7,106 bases of DNA, from NCBI GenBank assembly GCA_904501855.1, contig CAJGCI010000093.1, positions 1-7,106 on the forward strand. Direction: 5' to 3'. Below are positions 1 to 5,496 of this stretch, piece by piece (position 1 is the stretch's first letter; the number at the start of each line of letters is the position of its first letter). A model generated the notes under the pieces. It saw only the letters and a program-made list of their open reading frames with translations, did not search any database and was not told the origin of the DNA. Position numbers and translations under genes: made by a program. Origin of the DNA: Oscillospiraceae bacterium (lineage in GTDB: Bacteria; Bacillota; Clostridia; Oscillospirales; Oscillospiraceae).

Positions 1-7
1 ATGAGGT

Positions 8-36
8 TTGACAGGCTACTTCAACTTTGCTAGAAT
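8..36 (+). promoter_or_regulatory. Sigma-A-type promoter of tRNA-Leu
   Basis: A perfect -35 box TTGACA (8-13) is followed by a 17-base spacer and a -10 box TAGAAT (31-36), preceded by TGC, an extended -10. The predicted transcription start is near 43, about 7 bases before the mature tRNA 5' end. The strength fits a stable RNA gene. Confidence 0.85.
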
Positions 37-49
37 TTAAGAGCTGTTT

Positions 50-132
50 GCGGGTATGATGGAATTGGCAGACATGCGGGATTTAGGTTCCCGTGGGAAA
101 CCGTGCAGGTTCAAATCCTGTTACCCGCACCA
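50..132 (+). tRNA. tRNA-Leu (anticodon UAG)
   Basis: The acceptor stem GCGGGTA (50-56) pairs with TACCCGC (122-128). The discriminator A is at 129 and an encoded CCA at 130-132. The anticodon stem CGGGA/TCCCG encloses a seven-base loop TTTAGGT, which puts the anticodon TAG at 84-86, so it reads CUA and the rest of the CUN leucine box. A long class II variable arm (about 94-104) is present, as expected for leucine. The T arm is 105-121 with loop TTCAAAT. It has its own strong promoter upstream and a terminator directly downstream. Confidence 0.97.
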
Positions 133-135
133 TTG

Positions 136-173
136 AAGACATTCCGGGGCCATCACCCGGGTGTCTTTTTTTT
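136..173 (+). terminator. Rho-independent terminator after tRNA-Leu, abutting the next gene's RBS
   Basis: AAGACA (136-141) pairs with TGTCTT (162-167) and CCGGG (144-148) pairs with CCCGG (156-160). There is one bulged T, a T-G wobble and a seven-base loop. A run of eight T (166-173) follows, partly used in the stem. The next base begins the AGGAGG ribosome binding site (174-179) of the phosphatase gene, so that gene appears to need read-through of this hairpin. Confidence 0.85.
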
Positions 174-189
174 AGGAGGAATTCACGAC

Positions 190-831
190 ATGATCCGAAC
201 GGTCCTGTTTGATTTTGACGGTACGATTTTCGATACTTGTGAAGGTGTCATGAAAAGCGTGCAGTTTGCACTTCATAAAATGGGCATCGAAGAAGCGTTT
301 GAGAATCTGTACTGCTTTATGGGACCTCCGCTGGTGGCCATGTTTATGGAAAAATACGGATTTAACAGCCAGCAGGCGGACAAGGCAGTGGAGTATTTTC
401 AGGAACGGTATGCTCCTGTGGGTTGGAAGGAATGTACGCCATACGACGGGATCGCCGACGTCATCCGGACGCTGAGGAGCAAAGGTTATGAGATCGTGGT
501 CGCCACGTCGAAACCCACTCATTTTGCCAATGAGATCCTGAAATACTATCAGATGGAAGACCTTTTTGATTTCGTTTCCGGAGCCGGCCTGAACGGTGAC
601 CGAACAACAAAGCAGGAAGTGATCCAGCATGCGCTGGACTGGTCCGATTCCGATGCAGCGGAGATGATCATGGTAGGGGATCGCAAATATGATGTCCTGG
701 GAGCCAGAGACTTCGGGATCGACTGCATCGGTGTTCGCTACGGCTTTTCCCAGGGAGATGAACTGGAGCAGTGCGGCTGCAGGATGATCGCGGAGACTCC
801 GGAAGAGATCCTGACCTTTATCACCGGTTGA
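190..831 (+). CDS. HAD-superfamily hydrolase, phosphoglycolate-phosphatase-like
   Basis: Encodes 213 residues, about the usual length of Gph/PGMB-type HAD phosphatases, which cleave small phosphate monoesters in the cytoplasm through an aspartyl-phosphate intermediate. Visible motifs are I, DFDGT at residues 8-12 (nucleophile D8, acid/base D10); II, the T106-S107 region in VATSKP; III, K141; and IV, VGDRKYD with D164 and D168 for magnesium. The segment between motifs I and II (about 15-80) matches a helical C1-type cap. The start at 190 is chosen because AGGAGG lies 10 bases upstream (174-179) and motif I then sits at the expected N-terminal position. A longer in-frame reading from 103 would begin inside the tRNA. 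The exact substrate cannot be read from sequence; phosphoglycolate, a nucleotide or a sugar phosphate are possible. No separate promoter is evident between the tRNA terminator and this gene. Confidence 0.93.
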   Translation: MIRTVLFDFDGTIFDTCEGVMKSVQFALHKMGIEEAFENLYCFMGPPLVAMFMEKYGFNSQQADKAVEYFQERYAPVGWKECTPYDGIADVIRTLRSKGYEIVVATSKPTHFANEILKYYQMEDLFDFVSGAGLNGDRTTKQEVIQHALDWSDSDAAEMIMVGDRKYDVLGARDFGIDCIGVRYGFSQGDELEQCGCRMIAETPEEILTFITG

Positions 832-855
832 ATTTTACGTGTAAATTGATAAAAT
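828..855 (+). promoter_or_regulatory. Possible promoter for ridA
   Basis: TTGAAT (828-833), a 16-base spacer and TAAAAT (850-855) lie in an AT-rich stretch overlapping the stop codon of the phosphatase gene. The boxes are decent but not consensus. No terminator is visible between the two genes, so ridA could also be co-transcribed with the phosphatase. Confidence 0.45.
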
Positions 856-881
856 AATAAAAAAAGAAGAGGAGGAGCGAT

Positions 882-1262
882 ATGTTCCAGTATACCGATA
901 CAAAAAACGCACCCGGCGCCATTGGCCCGTATTCCCAGGCGATCCTGTCCAACGGATTTTTATATGCATCCGGTCAGATCCCCATCAATCCCGCTTCCGG
1001 ACAAATCGAGGCGGAGGATATTGCGCAGCAGACCGAGCAGGTCTGCAAGAATGTCAGCGCCATTCTGGAAGCAAACGGCATGACGTTTGACAACGTCATC
1101 AAGACGACCTGTTTTCTGGCGGAGATCGCGGATTTCGCAGCCTTCAATGAAGTCTATGCCAATTACTTTTCCTCCAAACCGGCACGTTCCTGCGTCGCAG
1201 TCAAAGACATCCCCAAAGGAGCGCTCTGCGAGATCGAGATCATTGCCGTTGCAAATCCGTGA
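882..1262 (+). CDS. ridA: RidA-family 2-iminobutanoate/2-iminopropanoate deaminase
   Basis: Encodes 126 residues, the normal RidA (YjgF/YER057c/UK114) length. Family members are trimeric cytoplasmic enzymes that hydrolyse reactive enamine/imine intermediates, such as 2-aminoacrylate released by PLP-dependent dehydratases. Seen here are GPYSQA (15-20, with Y17), the ASGQIP segment (29-34), PARSCVAV with R102 and C104, and IPKGALCEIEI with E117. Y17, R102, C104 and E117 align with residues Y17, R105, C107 and E120 of E. coli RidA, so an active deaminase is expected. The start has a strong GAGGAGG ribosome binding site just upstream (about 869-875). The stop is six bases before the -35 box of the riboswitch promoter, and there is no terminator of its own, so its transcripts should run into the FMN riboswitch. 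Confidence 0.96.
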   Translation: MFQYTDTKNAPGAIGPYSQAILSNGFLYASGQIPINPASGQIEAEDIAQQTEQVCKNVSAILEANGMTFDNVIKTTCFLAEIADFAAFNEVYANYFSSKPARSCVAVKDIPKGALCEIEIIAVANP

Positions 1263-1268
1263 GAGGTC

Positions 1269-1296
1269 TTGAATTATAACTCATCAGTGCTATAAT
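1269..1296 (+). promoter_or_regulatory. Extended -10 promoter of the FMN riboswitch-ribU unit
   Basis: TTGAAT (1269-1274), a 16-base spacer and a perfect TATAAT (1291-1296) preceded by TGC. The expected transcription start is about 1302-1304, practically at the first base of the aptamer P1 stem, so the transcript has almost no 5' leader before the riboswitch. Confidence 0.8.
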
Positions 1297-1302
1297 AGAT
1301 TC

Positions 1303-1410
1303 ATCTTCAAGGCAGGGAGCATTTCCCGACCGGCGGTAACAGCCCGCAAGAAGTAATTCAGAATCGGTGGAATTCCGATGCCGACAGTATAGTCTGGATG
1401 GGAGAAGAGG
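1303..1410 (+). promoter_or_regulatory. FMN riboswitch aptamer (RFN element)
   Basis: The hallmark RFN blocks occur in order: TCTTC (P1 5' strand, 1304-1308), GGCAGGG (1311-1317), CCGACCGGCGGTAA (1326-1339), AGCCCGC (1341-1347), ATCGGTGGAATTCCGAT (1363-1379), GCCGACAGTATAGTCTGG (1380-1397) and GGGAGAAGA with the P1 3' strand GAAGA (1404-1408). Binding of FMN to this RNA is known to stabilise P1 and reduce expression of riboflavin synthesis or uptake genes. It precedes a terminator and ribU, the expected target. Confidence 0.97.
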
Positions 1411-1440
1411 AATATATTGCTGTATATTTTTGTATTTACT

Positions 1441-1481
1441 GATCCCATTAGACTGCCATGTCTGATGGGATCTTATTTATT
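1441..1481 (+). terminator. Riboswitch expression-platform terminator
   Basis: A 13-bp stem, GATCCCATTAGAC (1441-1453) with GTCTGATGGGATC (1460-1472), has one T-G wobble, a six-base loop and a T-rich tail (1473-1481). Its 5' arm can alternatively pair with aptamer bases 1391-1403 (AGTCTGGATGGGA), giving 12 bp with one bulged G. That antiterminator would form only without FMN. The ribosome binding site GGAGGG (1482-1487) lies just past the T-tail. High FMN is therefore inferred to stop transcription before ribU. Confidence 0.9.
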
Positions 1482-1496
1482 GGAGGGAAAGAAACA

Positions 1497-2237
1497 ATGT
1501 CACAAGCGGTCAAAGACAATCTGAGTTTTATCGGAGTATGCCTCATCATTATTGCAGCTCTGATCATCATCTCCGTTCTGTATGAGCGGTTCCTGATGAA
1601 GGAACGCAAGAAACTGTCGAACACTCACTATGTCACCTATGTTGCCATCTTCTCGGCACTGGCAGGTGTCCTGATGCTCTTTGAGATTCCACTGTTCTTC
1701 GCACCAGTGTTCTACAAGATCGATCTCAGCGAGATCCCAGTCCTGATCTGCACCTTCTATCTGGGGCCGGTGGCCGGTGTCCTGACGGAGATGATCAAGG
1801 TCCTTATCAAGCTTCTTCTCAAGGGAACGACCACCGCGTTCGTGGGAGATTTTGCAAACTTTGCGGTCGGATGCTCCTTCATCCTTCCGGCTTCTATGAT
1901 CTATCATGCCAACAAGACCCGTAAGACGGCTCTGATCGGCATGCTGGTGGGCACTCTTGTCATGACCACTTTCGGAAGCCTGTTCAACGCCGTTTATCTG
2001 CTTCCGAAGTTTGCGGCACTGTTTGGAATGCCGCTGGATGCCATCGTCGGTATGGGAACGCAGGTCAACTCCCGTATTACCAACGTCTCCACGCTGGTAC
2101 TGTTTGCCGTGGTTCCCTTTAACCTGCTCAAGGGTGTCGTGGACTCCATTCTCACGGGTCTTCTGTATAAACGGATCTCGCCGATCCTGCACAAGGGCGA
2201 TGCGAAAAAGATTGAACACAAAGAGAAAAAGGGATAA
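1497..2237 (+). CDS. ribU: Riboflavin ECF transporter substrate-binding subunit RibU
   Basis: Encodes a 246-residue integral membrane protein, the S component that binds riboflavin and docks with the shared EcfA/A'/T energy-coupling module (not in this window). Recognisable RibU features are a FEIPLFF segment (62-68), KIDLSEIPVL (about 74-83), LGPVAGVLTEMIK (about 90-102) and GDFANFAVG (about 117-125). An N-x-x-YLLPKF segment lies near 170-180. Hydrophobic segments lie at about 9-29, 45-63, 77-97, 116-140, 145-170 and 195-222. The first helix (9-29), followed by the basic stretch KERKK, is an N-terminal addition relative to the roughly 190-205-residue RibU proteins. The start at 1497 follows GGAGGG by nine bases; an upstream in-frame ATG at 1458 lies inside the terminator hairpin and is rejected. 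The FMN riboswitch directly upstream supports the riboflavin assignment. Confidence 0.95.
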   Translation: MSQAVKDNLSFIGVCLIIIAALIIISVLYERFLMKERKKLSNTHYVTYVAIFSALAGVLMLFEIPLFFAPVFYKIDLSEIPVLICTFYLGPVAGVLTEMIKVLIKLLLKGTTTAFVGDFANFAVGCSFILPASMIYHANKTRKTALIGMLVGTLVMTTFGSLFNAVYLLPKFAALFGMPLDAIVGMGTQVNSRITNVSTLVLFAVVPFNLLKGVVDSILTGLLYKRISPILHKGDAKKIEHKEKKG

Positions 2238-2299
2238 AATATTATCAGCAAATCGCACACAGTTCCGTACGAGAGCGGTGTGAAAAGGTGGGTTGATCT

Positions 2300-2887
2300 A
2301 TGATTATTACGATAGCCAGACAGCACGGAAGCTCCGGCCGGGAGATCGCCAGAGCCTTGTCGGAAGCGCTTGGTATTCAGTGTTTTGATAAAGAGATCGT
2401 GGATGAGGCGGCGGAAAATTCCTCCATCTGCAAGGAACTGATCAGTTCCTTTGATGAGAAGAGAGTGTCTCCGTTCATGCTTCAGACCACGCAGTATCCG
2501 TCAATGAATTACGGCCTGGGTCTGAACATTCAGGTGGCATCGGCACAGTTCGATGTGATCCGGAAACTGGCGGACCAGGGAGACTGTATCTTCGTAGGCC
2601 GCTGTGCGGACTATATTCTTCGGGAACGGAAGGATCTGACCCGTGTGTTCATCATGGGAGAGCAGGAAGACAAGATCCGCTGCATCATGAACCGTCAGAA
2701 CGTAACCGAGGCCGAAGCCAAGAAAAAGATCAAACAGGTGGATAAGGACCGTTCCAGTTACTATAAGTATTACACCGACCAGATCTGGGGCGAATCGGAG
2801 AACTACGATCTTTGCATCAATTCCTCTAAGATCGGCATCACCGGTGCGGTGAATGTCATCAAGGCATACATCGAAAACAATAAATAA
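2300..2887 (+). CDS. Cytidylate-kinase-like P-loop protein
   Basis: Encodes 195 residues resembling the cytidylate kinase-like family (Cytidylate_kin2 type), whose cellular substrate is not established. The N-terminal nucleotide-binding loop reads ARQHGSSGREIA (6-17). It has the family's GSxGRE form rather than a classic GKS/T Walker A, so R14 stands where the usual lysine would be. Other family-like blocks are CIFVGRCADYIL (96-107), the basic lid-like stretch VDKDRSSYYKYYTD (147-160) and NYDLCINSSKIGI (168-180). The ATG at 2300 is preceded by AAAGGTGGG (2284-2292), a reasonable ribosome binding site. It lies 62 bases after ribU with no terminator between, so it should be co-transcribed and under FMN control. 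A genuine CMP kinase is less likely because the canonical P-loop lysine is absent. A metabolite or flavin-related kinase role would be conjecture. Confidence 0.88.
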   Translation: MIITIARQHGSSGREIARALSEALGIQCFDKEIVDEAAENSSICKELISSFDEKRVSPFMLQTTQYPSMNYGLGLNIQVASAQFDVIRKLADQGDCIFVGRCADYILRERKDLTRVFIMGEQEDKIRCIMNRQNVTEAEAKKKIKQVDKDRSSYYKYYTDQIWGESENYDLCINSSKIGITGAVNVIKAYIENNK

Positions 2888-2901
2888 CCCCTGTAAAAAC
2901 G

Positions 2902-2942
2902 AAAGCACATTTCACTGCTGTTTCAGTGAAATGTGCTTTTTT
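2902..2942. terminator. Bidirectional terminator between convergent genes
   Basis: A perfect 16-bp inverted repeat, AAAGCACATTTCACTG (2902-2917) and CAGTGAAATGTGCTTT (2924-2939), with a six-base loop. A T-run continues to 2942 on the plus strand, and TTTCGTTTTTAC follows on the minus strand. It can end both the ribU/kinase unit and recG. The last T of the run is the first base of the recG stop codon complement (2942-2944). Confidence 0.93.
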
Positions 2943-4984
2943 CAGTTGATGGAGCCGCGAAGGGTGCTGGCATTCTGCTGAACGTATTTGAGCAGTTCCC
3001 GGTGTTCCGGATTGGACAGGTTCGGATCCTGACGGATGAGATCCAGAGCGGAGGACTGCGCCTGCTGCAGGATGGACATGTCCGAACAAAGATCGGCGAT
3101 CCGGATGGGAGGGAGACCATGCTGACGGTCTCCGAAGAAATCACCGGGACCGCGCATAGCGAGATCCTTTTCGGCCACTTCAAATCCGCTCTGTGTCTTT
3201 GTCATAAGCTTCAGGCGTTCCGCGGCGTTGTCGTTGGCAGTGTCGGAGACCAGGATACAGTAGCTCTGTGCCTCTCCACGGCCGACGCGTCCACGCAGCT
3301 GATGCAGCTGTGACATGCCGAATCGATCGGCATCTTCGATGATGATAAGCGCGGCGTTGGGAACATCGACGCCGACTTCGATGACCGTCGTCGACACCAG
3401 AACATCGATATCACCCTCGGAGAACGACCGCATGATGCGGTCTTTTTCCTGTTCTTTCATTTTCCCGTGAACGATGGCGATCTTTGCCCGGGGAAGGGCT
3501 TTTTTCAGCGCCTGGTGATGCTCTTCCACTGTGGTGAGGGGAAACGCTTCGTTTTCCTCAATGGCGGGACACACCACATAGACCTGCTGGCCGGCATCCA
3601 CCGTCTTCTGAATAAAGGCATTCAAGCGGGACCGGTAGGTGCTGTTGACGGCAAAGGTTTCGACCGGTTTGCGTCCCGGAGGCATCTCATCGATAACGGA
3701 GACATCCAGATCTCCGTAGATCATGAGAGCCAGCGTCCTGGGAATGGGAGTAGCCGACATGACCAGAACATGGGCGTTGGCGGATTTCTGAACCAGTCGG
3801 TTCCGCTGGGATACGCCGAAACGATGCTGTTCGTCCGTGATTACCAGAGCAAGATTCCGGTACTGAACGTCTTCGCTGAATAGGGCATGAGTGCCGATGA
3901 CAAAGTCCAGTGTCCCGTCTGAAAGCTGCTCCTTGATCTCCCGTTTCTCCTTTGCCGGTGTGGAACCGGTGAGCAGAGCGATGCGGATGCCGTAAGGGGA
4001 GAGCTGTTTTAAAAATGTACGGTAGTGCTGCTCTGCCAGGATCTCCGTCGGAGCCATCATGGCACTCTGGCACCCGTTCCGGCAGCACAGCCATGCCCCG
4101 TAGGAGGCAATAAGAGTCTTGCCGCTTCCCACGTCGCCCTGGATCAGCCGGTTCATGGCATTTCCGCTTGCCATGTCCTGACGGATGTCCTTCATGGCGC
4201 GCATCTGCGCATTGGTGGGAGTATAGGGAAGGGTATTCAGAAAATCATGTTCATCCGTATCCGCCATGCGGATACCCGGAATGTCCTGATGAGACTGCCG
4301 CAGATACTGCATGGTGATGCAGAGCCGGAAAAATTCCTCAAATACGAACCGGTTCCGTGCATATTCCAGCTTACTGTAGTCTTCCGGCCGGTGGATCTGG
4401 ATAAACGCTTCTCCGCTGGGACACAGATCAAATTTGTCCAGCACATCCGGAGGAAGGATATCCGGGATCTCATGGGCAATGGCCAGCGCCTGTTCCATGG
4501 TGTTGCGGATGTTGTTCTGTGTCAGTCCCTGTGTCGTTTTGTATACCGGGGTGATGGAACCGGTCTGATGCGAGGTTTTCTCCAGGTGGTCGGCCACGGG
4601 ATTGGTCATGGTGGCACGGCGGTTCTTGATCTGGACCTTGCCGTAAAACCGCACCGAATCTCCCTTGTGGAACTGTGTACGGATATAGCTCTGATTAAAG
4701 TAGGAGATATCGATCATGCCGGAATCATCCACCGCACGGAATTTCACGATCTCCAGTCCGCGGCGGATGCGGGCAAGGGACGGTTCGGAGGCGATGATGG
4801 TCTCCACACATACCGTTTCGCCGTCCTGGACCTGATCGATGGGCTTGATGATGCTCCGGTCCTCATACCGGCGAGGGAAATAGGTGATGAGATCAAATAC
4901 CGTATCGATGCCGAGACGATGAAAAGCCAGGAGACGTTTTTCGCCGATCCCCTGAAATATTCGAATGCTCTGATATTGATTCAT
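2942..4984 (-). CDS. recG: ATP-dependent DNA helicase RecG
   Basis: Encodes 680 residues, full length for RecG, the monomeric superfamily 2 translocase that remodels stalled forks and branched DNA. Visible parts are an N-terminal wedge/OB region with DLITYFPRRYEDRS (31-44), Walker A GDVGSGKT (283-290) and APTEILAEQH (311-320). They continue with the DEQH box (384-387) followed by RFGVSQR, SATPIPRTLAL (410-420), PPGRKPVET (435-443) and VSTTVIEVGVDVPNA (530-544). Last come QLRGRVGRG (562-570) and the RecG-specific block DLAMRGPGDFFGDRQHGLP (607-625). All catalytic motifs are intact. The start overlaps the mpg stop in ATGA (4981-4984). A GAGGG ribosome binding site (4991-4995) lies inside the end of mpg, six bases upstream, so translation is probably coupled. 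It is the last gene of the apbE-mpg-recG operon. Confidence 0.98.
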   Translation of the reverse strand: MNQYQSIRIFQGIGEKRLLAFHRLGIDTVFDLITYFPRRYEDRSIIKPIDQVQDGETVCVETIIASEPSLARIRRGLEIVKFRAVDDSGMIDISYFNQSYIRTQFHKGDSVRFYGKVQIKNRRATMTNPVADHLEKTSHQTGSITPVYKTTQGLTQNNIRNTMEQALAIAHEIPDILPPDVLDKFDLCPSGEAFIQIHRPEDYSKLEYARNRFVFEEFFRLCITMQYLRQSHQDIPGIRMADTDEHDFLNTLPYTPTNAQMRAMKDIRQDMASGNAMNRLIQGDVGSGKTLIASYGAWLCCRNGCQSAMMAPTEILAEQHYRTFLKQLSPYGIRIALLTGSTPAKEKREIKEQLSDGTLDFVIGTHALFSEDVQYRNLALVITDEQHRFGVSQRNRLVQKSANAHVLVMSATPIPRTLALMIYGDLDVSVIDEMPPGRKPVETFAVNSTYRSRLNAFIQKTVDAGQQVYVVCPAIEENEAFPLTTVEEHHQALKKALPRAKIAIVHGKMKEQEKDRIMRSFSEGDIDVLVSTTVIEVGVDVPNAALIIIEDADRFGMSQLHQLRGRVGRGEAQSYCILVSDTANDNAAERLKLMTKTQSGFEVAEKDLAMRGPGDFFGDRQHGLPPIRIADLCSDMSILQQAQSSALDLIRQDPNLSNPEHRELLKYVQQNASTLRGSIN

Positions 4985-5496
4985 TCTGATCCCTCATGAA
5001 CTGCGACAAAGCGCAGCGGTCTTTCCTGATCTTCCTTTGTTGCATAGGCGATCCCGATACGGGGAGTGGCCTGACAGGGAATAACAGAGGACCCTTTCTC
5101 AAGCGAAAGGGTCTTGCATTCCGTAATATTGATGCCGTTGCATTCATTGCCCAGTTCCAGTGCCTTCGTCACACGGCCGGGGCCATGGATCTCATCAATG
5201 CCGCGGATGAGAACGCCCTGAGGATCCTCCTCATGTCCGGTGACGATATTCAGCATCCAGTGGATGCCGTAACAGCGCTGTACGAAGATCGTACCTCCGT
5301 CGTGAAACAGCAGTTCACTGGTCTTGTTGCGGCCTTTGTAGGCATAGCAGGCACTGTCGGCGGATCCGCAGTATGCTTCCGTTTCCGTGATGACATGGGA
5401 GCTCTGATGTCCGTCCGGATGGGTGCGGATGAGCACCATGCCGATCATGGCTTCGGCAACTGTTTTGACATCCTGCTGAAAGAAACTGCGTTCCAT
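4981..5496 (-). CDS. mpg: 3-methyladenine DNA glycosylase, compact Mpg/Aag-family member
   Basis: Encodes 171 residues, shorter than typical bacterial Mpg/AAG proteins (about 190-205). The family flips out and excises alkylated or deaminated purines, leaving abasic sites. Supporting motifs are RSFFQQD at the N-terminus, ITETEAY (36-42, with E40 matching human catalytic E125 and Y42 matching Y127), YGIHWMLNIVTG (76-87, N83 matching N169), GVLIRG (R98 matching R182), GPGRVTKAL (105-113) and PRIGIA (145-150). The loop that usually separates the VLIRA and GPGKL blocks is almost absent. Y51 stands where human H136 would align and Q73 where Y159 would align, so the base pocket differs. It starts inside the apbE stop as TAATG with only a weak GAG upstream, which suggests reinitiation after apbE. 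Family assignment is firm; substrate range is uncertain. Confidence 0.93.
   Translation of the reverse strand: MERSFFQQDVKTVAEAMIGMVLIRTHPDGHQSSHVITETEAYCGSADSACYAYKGRNKTSELLFHDGGTIFVQRCYGIHWMLNIVTGHEEDPQGVLIRGIDEIHGPGRVTKALELGNECNGINITECKTLSLEKGSSVIPCQATPRIGIAYATKEDQERPLRFVAVHEGSE

Noticed and set aside
103..189. Upstream extension of the HAD phosphatase reading frame starting at a GTG at 103
   Set aside because: It starts inside tRNA-Leu and crosses the terminator; the ATG at 190 has an AGGAGG site and puts motif I at the expected N-terminal position.
1458..1496. Upstream ATG extending ribU by 13 residues
   Set aside because: It lies in the loop of the riboswitch terminator and has no ribosome binding site; GGAGGG is positioned for the ATG at 1497.
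1500..2258. Long minus-strand open frame opposite ribU
   Set aside because: Its composition (rich in D, H, Q, R) and lack of recognisable motifs fit an antisense shadow of the ribU codons.
2238..2299. Weak hairpin (CACA/TGTG with CCG/CGG) between ribU and the kinase-like gene
   Set aside because: Only seven pairs with a bulge and no T-run; too weak to call a terminator or regulatory element.
4025..4999. 324-codon plus-strand open frame opposite recG
   Set aside because: It is antisense to an intact RecG with all motifs; no ribosome binding site or family resemblance was seen.
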